From Larimichthys crocea (lineage: Eukaryota; Chordata; Actinopteri; Sciaenidae), in the NCBI RefSeq assembly GCF_000972845.2, contig NW_020859554.1:1-64000 (forward strand): 64,000 bases of DNA, given 5' to 3'. Both the position numbers and the translations under genes were made by a program. The notes beneath the pieces were generated by a model. That model did no database searches, was not told where the DNA came from, and saw only the letters and a program-made list of their open reading frames with translations. Shown here one piece after another: positions 1 through 9,774 of this stretch. Numbering within the stretch: the first letter of the stretch is position 1; every line of letters begins with the position of its first letter.

Positions 1-688
1 TATATTGTTGGAATATATAAAACATAATACATATTTTGACAAGTATATGCTTATTCATGTTTTTTTTTCCTATCAGTGAGGAACTATGACGACTGACAGT
101 TAAGATATCTCTACCCGAGTAGAAAACAAAGCAACGTTTTCTCATAAACTTTAATGTCTAGTTTTTGGAAATGAGTGGTTGTATAAAAATAGTTAACTGC
201 AATATTATTTATTGTTTGATCCTCCCCTAAAATTAAAGTTTTACGTGTATTTGAATGTAATTCAGGAATTACCACGTAACATTTCCTCATGATTTAACGT
301 TTATTCTCAGGTCACTAAAATCTAAATCAGGAAAAGAATTCAAGCACTGTGCCCATAGAAAAATGTATGAAGTAAATTCCAGTGGTATTCTTTACAGACA
401 TACACATGGTGTGACAGTCGCTGGTGATTTCCGTCATGTGGCTTTTGAAACTTCTTCATCCAGTCAGTGTCAAGAAACATCATTACTCAGCCAACAGAGC
501 CAAACAGATCCAGTCCTGAGAACGGACCCTTGGAACCACCAACACTACTTTGTCCCAGCTCAAAACACTTCTCTTCTTCAGACTACAGTGTTTGATAGTC
601 AACAGGACCAATCATTCACGTGTTTAAAACTTTTACTGTGTTTGCAGAATGAGTTGGCTCCATCTGGTTTCTCTGCAATCCAATCAAA
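1..688. other. No gene recognised; AT-rich flank
   Basis: I see no exon-like reading frame with splice sites and no recognisable repeat until the (AAATC)n tract near 680. The open frame beginning at 363 runs straight into that simple repeat and the following interspersed repeat, so it is not treated as a gene. Confidence 0.5.
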
Positions 689-1005
689 TCAAATCAAATC
701 AAATCAAATCAAATCAAAATCAAATCAAATCAAATCAAATCAAATCAAATTTATTCGTATAGCCCAAAGTCACAAAACATTTGCCTCAGAGGGCTTTACA
801 ATCTGTACGGGAGTGAACCCCTGTCCTTAGACCCTCCGGCAGTGAGGAAAAAACTTGCCCACAAAAACCTTAACAGGGAAAAAAGGTGTGAAGAAAACCT
901 CAGGAAGAGCCACAGAGGAGGATCCCTCTCCCAGACGGACAGACGTGCAATGGATGTCCACATGTACAGAACAAAATCAACACAAACATATTGTACAATT
1001 ACAAT
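689..1005 (-). mobile_element. LINE/SINE 3'-tail repeat, copy 1
   Basis: An (AAATC)n run leads into TTTATTCGTATAGCCCAAAG, TTTGCCTCAGAGGG and a conserved block with AGCCACAGAGGAGGATCCCTC. The same block recurs at 3824, 7237 and 22109 on the minus strand, at 34650 on the plus strand, and in part at 32068. Read on the minus strand it ends with the simple repeat, which is the 3' end of a non-LTR retrotransposon or of a SINE sharing its tail. The exact family is not assigned. Confidence 0.75.
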
Positions 1006-1489
1006 GACTGATGTTATGGATTTTACTATACCTTATGGTTAATTGAGGTACGTGTGAGCCTTGTGGTCCTCGGCAGATTAATTGTTTGTCTTTGACTAGT
1101 GCCACCCATATCAACCATGTGGTGTCCAGGTCGAAAAGGCCGTTGCTGCCTTCCTAGACATAATAGATAGCCAACTGTTGACGTTCCATTAGCAGAACAG
1201 ACAAACAGTGTTCCAGACTCGAATGTTTGAAGATGAACACGAACCATGTGTAAAAATGCATTCCTTTGACTATTTGGGCGTATCAAAGTATTTGTGGCGT
1301 CATCTTGAGGGATTTAAAGTGTGACCACCACTTGAATCATCAGAAGCAGACGACTCAAGCACTTTAGGTGTACTTTGAGAGTGTCTCTATTTCTCCTTGG
1401 CCAAGCGTCAATAAATAATACGCAATAAGACATCAGAGGCTCCTGAACACTTTCTTCACTGCTGACCTCACATTGACCTTTGACTTCAG

Positions 1490-1965
1490 CATTCTCCACA
1501 ACACCTGCAAATGACAATGAATACACATGAATGATAAAATGACCACAGTAGCAGATATGGTAGTATAATGACAGTAAATATGTAGTGTGGACGTCGTTTC
1601 AGGAATCACAGCAGCAGCCCACGACCACGAGAACCTGCTGGATGACAGAGCACAGAAACTCGGGAGATGCGTTGGTAGTAACATGACATTGAATGAGACA
1701 TGTCCACAGTGAGAGGAGAGAGGAGAGAGAGAGGAGACGGGATGAGAGAGAGAGCAGAAAGAGAGAGAGAGAGAGAGAGAGAGGGTTTTCGGTAAGGGAA
1801 ATGTGACTGCATCTTCAACCAATACGTGCCTGGCTAGGCATACACCCTGGAGGAGGGGGAGTCCCCCGGCAGTCTACTAATCCTATGGCAGCATAATAAG
1901 GGATGACCTGAGCCAGCCCTAACTATAAGCTTATCAAAAAGGAAAGTCTTAAGTCTACTGCACAT
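1490..1965 (-). mobile_element. L2-type LINE 3' UTR fragment with internal (GA)n
   Basis: The minus strand matches the 3' untranslated part of the L2 element at 25,940-26,190. The shared blocks are the segment after the reverse transcriptase C-terminus (around 1838-1965) and the block with GACGTCCACACTACATAT (around 1580-1600). A (GA)n microsatellite lies inside it, at about 1744-1785. It is short and has no coding capacity. Confidence 0.65.
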
Positions 1966-2404
1966 TATTTTAGTTGGTGTGTCTCTCTCCATTGTTCATG
2001 TCTCTGTCCTGGAATGAGCTCTGTGGCTGAGGGAGGGAAGCATGTCCTTTACCTATCCATGACTACTACAGTTTTAGTCTTAAAGGACTGTTCCCGCTTG
2101 AGTATTCACATGCTGTCTTTAGTTGAACTGTTTTCCACTCCAGAGGGAAGATCTTGTCCCACTTTACTTTGAGCTTGTGGTCTTGGGTTCAGTTGTGCTG
2201 GTGAAAGAGAATCAATTGAGGTATAGCCAGGGTTGAGGGGGCCACAGTGGACTTGGTGTGGCTTGATTGGATAGTGCTGGATCACTGATATAAGTGCTTG
2301 GTTTTAATGGTGGGGCTTTAGTCTCATCACCTGTGTTCACTCTAATCCTTTGTTCTGTTGATTAAAGTTTGCCCCTGTCCTTTATTCCATTTACAGGTTT
2401 TCCT

Positions 2405-3524
2405 TGTGCCGATTTGTCTGTTCAAAAGAAAAATCATCCTTATCCAACCCTTTTGATGGAAAACAAATACCATCCTCAGACCTACTGTCTCCCCATTCAC
2501 TGAAATAGCTCAACTGTTTTCTCCTTTTTCCCACCTTCAGACAGAATTTGGTTTTCGTTCTGTCTTTTCTTTGTCAGGGGGCTATCTGAGTCATCTTGAA
2601 TAATTTGCTTCTCTTTACTTATTCTACTTTCTGTGTTGGTGTGAAAATCTCTAACTGAGTGGGTTACATCCATTTGGATCTCTGCTCTGACATCTGAGCA
2701 GACATTAAGGTCCTGGTTGTGGACTGAAGGTTTCATTTTCCTTGGTTTGAATACAAAACCAGATAACTTTGCATGCAATTCTTTACTTGTTTCAGCTTAG
2801 CTGCTACCTTTTCCCTTAGCACAGCAACAATGTTCTTCTTCTTCTCTGTCTCAGTCTGGTCCCTCTCGTCTTTCTTTCTCTTTGCCCTTAACTGAGAACA
2901 GGTTATCCTGAACTATGTTATTTTGTGCCCAGTTCTTACCTGGTGATGCTGTGCTGGCCGTGTGGGATTCTGAAGTTGTTCTCAAATATCAGTAAACATG
3001 TTTACCTACACTGTCTCTAGACACCACCCTCTCTCCGTGTCGTCCTCCTTTCTCCATTCTCACATTGCTGATGAATCAGCTTCCTGAGTCTTCGATCTCT
3101 TAGGTTCTTAGAAACTTTCTGAACACACACCGTGAAGACTCTGGATGTTTTCTGCCTTTCTGTCTCTCTCAGATTGCTCCATCTCCTCTTGGGTTATGAA
3201 GCTATTTTTCTTGTTTGTTATTTTTCTCTCAATTTTTTGTTTTTCTGAATTTAGAATGTCCTCAGTTTGACAGCTTGACTGTGTAGTAGTTACTGAGGAT
3301 ATTTCTGACCAACTCAGGTTTTGTTTCTATTTTCCTGAGTTACTGTAATTGTAGGCCTGGCATGGCATCGGTGTGTAGATGTAGTGATGAGAGTAAACCA
3401 GTTCAAGCCATTACTCTTGCAGTTTGCTAATTCATGGTGGTGTGTTCTGTGGATGGAGTTGGCGTCTCTGAGTTGATGCTGGTCATCAGTTGTTGGGGAG
3501 TCCTCTGAGGTGTTGCTCTTTAGC
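2405..3524 (-). pseudogene. mcm9: mcm9-like last exon region, frame-broken
   Basis: The acceptor CAATAG is at 3525-3530. The first frame reads RLKSNTSEDSPTT and then SNGLNWFTLITTSTH, which aligns with the SLDWFDFMATH region of human MCM9, before a stop near 3320. Further on, a different frame gives MHAKLSGFVFKPRKMKPSVH (from 2778), which resembles the KLAKFTFKQKSKLIHSF segment. The matches lie in order but in different frames, so this copy cannot encode a full C-terminus as it stands. The far end of the homology is uncertain. Confidence 0.6.
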
Positions 3525-3670
3525 CTATTGAAAAAAAAAACAGGTGAAATCTATGGTGGTAAAAAGCTATAGAAACCCTGATCTATCTGCCAGAGGGAAC
3601 TCTCTAAACTTAAATACAACAGTAGAACTTTAACTGGTCTCAATAAGGAAAAAAGCAGCTAGTTACTCAC

Positions 3671-3816
3671 CTGGTCAGCCTGTCCATCTCCTTCTGAAGG
3701 AGCAATGGCAGGTTCAGTCCTTCCAGCAGTATCTGACACTAAGTTTGATACTCCTTATCAGGGTCAGCAGGGAATGAGGTGAGTAATGCATTTACATTTC
3801 CCAGAAGAGCACCGCC
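3671..3816 (-). pseudogene. mcm9: mcm9 exon with in-frame stop
   Basis: The frame starts GGALLGNVNALLTSFPADPD and continues LLEGLNLPLLLQKEMDRLT, matching human GGALLGGVNALHTSFPENP and the following LELQSLLSEELRRLERL. The upstream border is CTTTTAG and the donor is GTGAGTAAC. Codon 26 is TAG (complement of 3739-3741), where human MCM9 has a residue in EYQRQCEL. A LINE/SINE tail begins at 3824, so the repeat abuts the seven bases before the acceptor and now supplies the polypyrimidine tract. Confidence 0.75.
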
Positions 3817-3823
3817 CTAAAAG

Positions 3824-3945
3824 AATCAAATCAAATCAATTTTATTTGTATAGCCCAAAGTCACAAAGTACATTTGCCTCAGAGGGCTTTACAATCTGTA
3901 CAGGGAGTGACACCCTCTGTCCTTAGACCCTCGGTCTTGGAAGAG
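3824..3945 (-). mobile_element. LINE/SINE 3'-tail repeat, copy 2
   Basis: Same tail family as the copy at 689, with TTTTATTTGTATAGCCCAAA and GAGGGCTTTACAATCTGTAC. It is truncated after about 120 bp. It sits directly upstream (on the minus strand) of the mcm9 exon acceptor. Confidence 0.8.
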
Positions 3946-4029
3946 TCCATCATATAGTTACAGACTGCTGTTGGATCAAAGGCTGCAACAGGATCACAGG
4001 CTGCAGTATCAATGTCCAAAGGATCACAA

Positions 4030-5315
4030 TCATTACGCTCATTGAATGTTTTTCACTTTTTTCTACATTGTAGATGAACACTAAGGCGTAAGTAAAAGAT
4101 GTTGAAAATGAAATTGGTTTTATATTTTTGATTTTTTTTCTTTGATGACAGCTCTGCACACTCTTCATTCTCTCAGTCAGCTTCATGAAGTCGTCACTTG
4201 GAGCGATTATCAGCTCATACACAGTAGGCCTGTGTTGAAAAAAATCGATTTTCCGATTCTGAATCGTTTTCTATTAATTCCTTAAGATCGATTCGTACAT
4301 CCAAAGATCGAAAAATTTAAATTAAAATAATTTAAAATTTGAATACTTTTTCCACTGGTTAACTTTAACCCCACGAGTCGCGTCATTGAATTGAAACAGG
4401 CGTGCACCGTGTTTAAACTACACTACGGCGTCTCACACATGCGAGGCGCGTTCAATGGCCGTCGGAATGACTATGATGCGTTCACAAACGTGGGAAAATG
4501 GAAATTCACCGGAATATAATAAAACTACAGACAAAGAACACTCAAGGAAAAACTCTACAACTACCAGCCACTTCTGTACGTTCTCTTAAAATAATGAGGC
4601 AATTGGGGTTACATTTGCAAGATATGGGCCTTGTATCCGTTGTTGAAAATTAGGGCTTCAGGCGACCAAAAAAATGGTTTTAATAACACTAACCCGAATC
4701 GAGATCGGATCGATTCTCAGTCTTGAGAATCGGAATCGAATCGATTCTTGGAATTTGAATCGATACCCAGCCCTAATACACAGTATACTGAGCACTTGTT
4801 GCTCCTTTTCCCTCACTCTGCAGTCCAACTCGTCCAAACCATTTCAGTTGGGTTTAGGTTGGATGATTGTGGAGGTCAGGTCATCTGATGCTGCATTCAT
4901 CACTCTCCTTCCTGGTCAGAACAGCTCTTACAGAGAATGGAGATGTAATTTGGGATACTGTTGAATCTTCTCATGCTGGCCTTGAAATTCTGAAGGCCTT
5001 TCCTGGTGCGATCCTCATCAGAGCCAGTTTCATCAATAAACCTTTCAGCATAAGACATCTTTCTCTCTACTGTCTGAAGTGACCATGACAAAATTCTGCA
5101 CTACAATGACCTCATGAAGCTGACTGGAAGATGGCCAAAAGTGTGCAAAGCTGTCAATAAAGAAAAAGAATGTAAAATATAAAGCATATCTTGGTTTATT
5201 TACCACATAATTCCACGTGTGTTATTTAATAGTTTTAGTTTCTTCAGTGTCCATATAGAAAGTAAAACAAATACAAAGAAAAAACAATAATGAAAGGCTC
5301 CAAACATTAGACTGG
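4030..5315. mobile_element. Decayed Tc1 remnants in opposite orientations, split by a hAT MITE
   Basis: At 4035-4215 (minus) and 5095-5315 (plus) I see the characteristic Tc1 3' end: a DFMKLTERMK-like C-terminus, GTGTGCAAAGCTGTC, CTACAATGTAGAAA and ACTGGTACTGT. Between them, 4800-5060 matches the conserved Tc1 block GATTGTGGAGGTCAGGTCATCTGATG. No intact transposase frame remains. Confidence 0.65.
4225..4775. mobile_element. hAT-type MITE with 8-bp target duplication
   Basis: The left end starts TAGGCCTGTGTTGAAAAAAA and the right end finishes GATACCCAGCCCTA. The 8-bp direct repeat ATACACAG flanks it at 4217-4224 and 4776-4783. The interior is rich in GAATCGAT-type motifs and has no coding frame. 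The 8-bp duplication is typical of the hAT superfamily. It interrupts older Tc1 sequence. Confidence 0.85.
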
Positions 5316-5332
5316 TACTGTATATGTCCCTC

Positions 5333-5334
<2 letters not shown>

Positions 5335-5397
<63 letters not shown>

Positions 5398-5422
5398 ATC
5401 TATCTATCTATCTATCTGTCTA

Positions 5423-5473
<51 letters not shown>
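5335..5473. repeat. Compound tetranucleotide microsatellite
   Basis: Consecutive runs of (ATCA)n, (CTAT)n and (CTGT)n. The serine/leucine/cysteine-rich open frame across it is an artefact of the repeat. Confidence 0.95.
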
Positions 5474-5475
<2 letters not shown>

Positions 5476-6000
5476 TGAGGGTGTGACCACAACTGGCTGT
5501 AATGTAGCTATACCTAGTTACTGTTCAGCTTGTAAAGACATATTGTCAGACATAGTTGGTGGAGCCACCACAGGCTGGGTGAAGCTTTCCTGTGGGGTCG
5601 CTGCAGCAAGCACGCAGTGCCCTGCAACACCCCCTTACAAAATCTAATGGCTGTTCTCTTTTCTGCCACCAGGAGCTCCTTATCACTACTATTGTGGTTG
5701 AAGTAATGCTCTGGAGTGTTGCATACACTGTGGTGCTTCATCTATGCTGCACCAGGTTTTCAGAAAATATTAAAACATACATAAACAATCTTTTTCATGC
5801 TTAAACTTTGTAGTATTTAGTTGCACTAAAGCAAAGTGGTATGTTTAGCTGTCTTGAACAACATTGCTACTGTGTTGTTGTTTTAGGAAAGTGGCTGAAA
5901 AATGTTACATAATGCACAAAACAAAGGAAAAGACATGGGTAAAATCATATTAGTGATCAATATTCCTGGAGCAAAACAATGTCATTTTGTTTCTCCTTAC

Positions 6001-6083
6001 CTGCATGGAGCACTCCATTACAGAGACAGCCATGACAGCATCCTCTGTAGTCACGGTCGCTCTATACATGTGCCTGGCATGGG
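6001..6083 (-). pseudogene. mcm9: mcm9 exon (AAA+ C-terminal lid region)
   Basis: The minus strand reads AHARHMYRATVTTEDAVMAV then SVMECSMQ between an acceptor CTTCCAG and a donor GTAAGGAG. Human MCM9 has AHARLMFRDTVTLEDAIT then VVSVMESSMQ at this point. It is 83 bp long, enters in phase 1 and leaves in phase 0, which fits the next exon at 3816. No internal stop is present. Confidence 0.8.
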
Positions 6084-6432
6084 CTGGAAGGTTAGGAACA
6101 GTTCTGGTCAGTTCTGTGGGTTTCAGCCTTTTCTACACAATTCAATTTACTTTCATTTTTGTTATGTTTTTCCCAAGAAAAAGGCTTATTAAAAGTACTT
6201 ATATGTCTCACAAGTGTTCTCATGTGTCCCAAATCAACAACGTTGTCCACAGTGTAGCCATGCATGTTGCCAAAGGAACTAATGAATACAAAAAAGGAGA
6301 AATGGAACACCCACTTTCCCGGGTGGCAGGCCACATAAGCACTTCACCACAGTGCAGGCCTCCCGTACTCTGCCACCACGGGGGGGGGCACATTGCCTCC
6401 GGTGGCAGCAGTAGCTGTGACAGCTGGTGATT

Positions 6433-6630
6433 AGGGGTGGCACGGTACACAAAAGTCACGGTTCAGACCTTACGGTTCGGTACATTTTCGGTACAGTGCA
6501 GGAAAAAAAAACATAACCAAAAAGGCTATCCTCAAAGGCTGTTTTATTGTGCAAAATCTCAAGCTGAGGTAGCTGCAATTCCTGAAGTAAAACAACAGAA
6601 CACAAAGTTTCCAGACTGGTATCATTGTTA
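6433..6630. mobile_element. hAT-like element end, truncated
   Basis: TAGGGGTGGCACGGTACAC followed by GTCACGGTTC and GGTTCGGTAC is a common fish hAT terminal sequence. I do not find the matching right terminus, so only one end is supported. The following 170 bp has a TTTTAGTCGACTAAAA palindrome of unknown origin. Confidence 0.5.
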
Positions 6631-7236
6631 ATTTTCACCCATTTTTCAATTTTGGTCTTAGTCTTGTTTAAAAGTTCATTCTTAGTCTAGTCACGTTTAG
6701 TCTTCACAAATAGTTTTGTGTTCGTCATCTTTTAGTCGACTAAAAGTCTCAAATTTTGTCTAGTTTTAGTCAAACGTGAAGACAGGGTGTTTGAGTCCAG
6801 GTTGCCTTAAAACTAGTGTAGGCTTTTTCTATTTTCTCTTCATGAGATTTTTTTGTTTACTATTTCCAGTTCACGTGTTCCATAGCTAACACATTGATTA
6901 AATGTCGGGATTGAATGGAAGGAAGAGCATCTTCAATGCAACTGGTGGCGCGTCGGTTGAATACACACGAATGGCACTTGAGTTCATTGTTTAATCTACT
7001 AAGACAGGTAACACCCATATGACATTGTGCTGTCATCTTCTACATGCAATTGTTAAATTTTCATATAAAATAAATTGATTTATGCCAGTGCATCTACTAA
7101 ATGTTCAAATTAAGATGAGTCCATCACTGTTAGTGTTTAGCACAGATGGGGAAGCTAGACTCATTCTTGACTGTTACTGCCATATGCGCACAGTTTAATA
7201 ACGTCAGGCTGCAAACGGTGTTTCGGGCTCTAAATC

Positions 7237-7515
7237 AAAATCAAATCAAAATCAATTTTATTTGTATAGCCCAAAGTCACAAAGTACATTTGCCTCAGAG
7301 GGCTTTACAATCTTATACAGGGAGTGACACCCGCTGTCCTTACCCTCGTTCGAGTGAGGAAAAACTTGCCCACAAAAAACCTTTAACAGGGAAAAAAGGT
7401 GGAAGAAAACTCAGGAAGACCACAGAGGAGGATCCCCTTCCCGGACGGACAGACTGCAATGGATGTCACGTGTACAACAAATCAACACAACATATTGGAC
7501 CATTACCAATGATGA
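7237..7515 (-). mobile_element. LINE/SINE 3'-tail repeat, copy 3
   Basis: Same family as the copy at 689, carrying the TATAGCCCAAAGTCACAAAG and GCCTCAGAGGGCTTTACAAT blocks. It lies immediately before an L2 fragment on the opposite strand. Confidence 0.8.
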
Positions 7516-7574
7516 CCAAATGGACAATGAATCGAACAATAATGATAATGGATAGAGATGTAGTTCTTTAGATG

Positions 7575-7925
7575 GATACCCTGCCTCGCTCAGCTCCACC
7601 GTAAAGAATCTTGGAGAATCTTTGATCAGGATTTGTCCTTTAACGTCCACATAAAACAAATTTCAACGACTGCATTTTTCAACTCTAGAACACTGCGCTC
7701 TCAGGACGCTGGGTTCCTTGTGGTTCCTATAGTTTCCAAAAGTAGATTGGGAGCCAGAGCTTTCAGCTATCAGGCTCCTCTTCTGTGGAACAAACTACCA
7801 TTCTGGGTTCGGGAGGCAGACGCGGTCAATACCTTTAAGAGTAGACCTAAGACTTTTTGATAGAGTTTATAGTTAGGGCTGGCTCAGGTCATCCCTTAGT
7901 TATGCTGCTATAAACTGCTAGGGGA
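7575..7925 (+). mobile_element. L2 LINE fragment (RT C-terminus and 3' UTR)
   Basis: It encodes the C-terminal reverse transcriptase segment [19 protein letters not shown] followed by KLPFWVREADAVNTFKSR, then a 3' UTR. It belongs to the family of the large L2 at 20,060-28,740. It is uninterrupted at the point where that element carries a second LINE, so it acts as an empty-site reference. Internal deletions removed most of the RT. Confidence 0.8.
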
Positions 7926-8384
7926 CATGTAGTCACATCACCCTTTACTTAAAAAACACGCTACTCAAACCTTCTTTCTCTCTAAACATGAATTAGCATC
8001 TCTATGGCAGTGTAAAAAAAATCTCACTATAGAAAAGAAACCAGCAGAATCTATGACTGAGGTGGTGTGTTGGACTATGTAACATATTGGAGTCAAGGAG
8101 GAGCCATCTTTAATCAGACTGAACAGTTACTTGCGCAGCTTCAACATACCATATACCAGTACAGTATCTTGTTGTAACCGTAGAGCACCACCTAGTGGTG
8201 ACTCCAGTACTACAACATAATACATGACAGACTACGTTAGATTTAAGTGGTGAAACTAATAAAGTGTCCATTGTTTGTATATTCTTGCAGACTCAAGTCA
8301 AAATTTCCACTGTATGCTCCTCTGAAAGGTTAAGTTGAGGGTGTGTTCACTCAAACCAGTGGTCTTGACTCTTTCCCTCTAACA

Positions 8385-8870
8385 CAATACAGCTGTCACT
8401 GCTATGGGGGGAGCTAGAAGGAGCTAGAGTTGACTGCAAACTGGCTGCATGGACTATAAACTACCTCACAAACAGACCACAGTATGTCTTCATGACTGGA
8501 TCCCATAGGGTATGGTCCTCTCCTTTTCCCTTCATCCTGTACACATCAGACATCAAAGACAACACTGATAGCTGTCACTTCCAGAAGTTCTCTGATGATG
8601 CAGCCATCGTTGGATGTGTATCAGAAAGAAATGAGTAGTACAGGTGAGTCATCACAGACTTCGTTGAATGGTGTGATCTCAACCACCTCCACACCAGCAC
8701 TAGCAAGACAAAGGAGATGGTGAAAAAGACACCTCTGAGCACATTGGTGAACATCCAGCGATTGGATTTCGAGATGGTGGGAGCATCTCTGGGTGTTCAC
8801 CTCAACAATAAACTGGACTGGTCAGACAACACAGACATCCTGTACAAGAAGGGCCAAAGCTGTCACTGTG
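8385..8870 (+). mobile_element. Rex1-like LINE reverse transcriptase fragment
   Basis: In pieces across frames I read AAWTINYLTNRPQYV, LYTSDIKDNTDSCHFQKF, SDDAAIVGCVSE, ITDFVEWCDLNHL and LGVHLNNKLDWSDNT. These are hallmark segments of the fish Rex1/CR1-group RT, with the catalytic box seen as SDD. Stops at GNE*YR* and other lesions make it inactive. Confidence 0.75.
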
Positions 8871-9725
8871 GAAACTGAGGTGCTTTGGAAATATTCTATC
8901 CATTCATATCCTGTCCATTACAGAAAAAGGTGTCTACCCTTATATAATAAAAATGTGTTCTTCATAACAATGGGCTGAGCTTATTTCTTTGCTTATGTGT
9001 GCATATTTATGTGAATGTTTTAACAGAAGACAGCATTATTGATTGGATGTGAGTAACCACAGGGCTCTGGGGCTCATGTCTCCAACATAGGTAACTTTGA
9101 CCTCTGAAACTGTCATAATAATATTATTTTAAGCTTATAGCTTTCTGTGTCATTGTGCTAAGGAAGTGTCCTCAAAAGAAATATTGAGCAAATTTGAATA
9201 AGTATAAAGGTTCAGCCTGTAACTTTAAGGGTGAAAAACTAAACAACAGCGACACGACAGAAGGATGTAGGAATGCAGCTGCAACTGTATCAACCCCTTT
9301 TATTGTGTGCTTCAGAATCAAACAGGACAGGTTGTACTGCAGTGTGACGCCTGGAGGAGTCTGTGAGCCTGTACCGTAACTGCATGAATAGACGACCTCT
9401 GCAAGAAAAGGCCCACTGCAAGACAAACGCCTGCGCGCCTTCTCACCGTGTCGTGCTGGCAGTACTTCGGCTGAGCTGCGGAAGAGTTTGGTGTGATCAC
9501 TTCCACCCAGAGGATGAAGACCAGGATCAGGCTTTACAGGAACAATACCGTTACTAAAAGTGTTTTGGAGAGCGGGCTAACAATGCTTTGGATTCTTTGT
9601 ACGCTGCGTTCATGAACATGTATCATGAAGGAGGAGCCGTGTTCTCACGCCGTGTTCTTTCTCTTTGCCCTTTTGTCTGATCGAGCCGTTTCTGCTACTC
9701 TACTATAAAAGCACAAGAATCCAGA

Positions 9726-9774
9726 ATGTGGTACAGAAGCGACTTTGAAGATGGATACGAGTCGAATAAAGCAG
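9726..9774 (+). CDS. cep85l: cep85l candidate exon 1 (start codon)
   Basis: An ATG at 9726 opens [17 protein letters not shown] and is followed by a good donor, GCAG|GTGAGA. It ends in phase 1, exactly as exon 2 requires. The human protein also begins MW, but the rest of this exon is not conserved, so this is a phase-based choice. A TATAAAAG at 9704-9711 is too close to the ATG to serve this start as a normal TATA box. A further upstream or alternative first exon is possible. Confidence 0.42.

Larger units (their letters stand above)
2405..6083 (-). pseudogene. mcm9: mcm9 C-terminal exons, broken and inverted relative to cep85l
   Basis: MCM9 is a helicase-family protein acting with MCM8 in homologous recombination. 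Three minus-strand segments match the end of its AAA+ module and its C-terminal tail: 6001-6083, 3671-3816 and about 2405-3524. Splice phases fit between them (0 between the first two, 2 between the second and third). The second segment has an in-frame TAG at codon 26 and the last one has several frame breaks. Upstream exons for the rest of the roughly 1,100-residue protein were not found before 9.7 kb. In human, MCM9 lies next to the 5' end of CEP85L on the same strand. Here it lies on the opposite strand. I therefore call a rearranged remnant, although a sequencing error at the stop cannot be excluded. Confidence 0.72.

Noticed and set aside
5987..6430. Membrane-protein-like plus-strand frame
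   Set aside because: The conserved coding signal here is the mcm9 exon on the minus strand. The hydrophobic plus-strand translation is its complement plus intron.
9704..9711. TATA box for cep85l
   Set aside because: TATAAAAG lies only about 15-20 bp before the candidate ATG, so transcription from it would start at or after the start codon.
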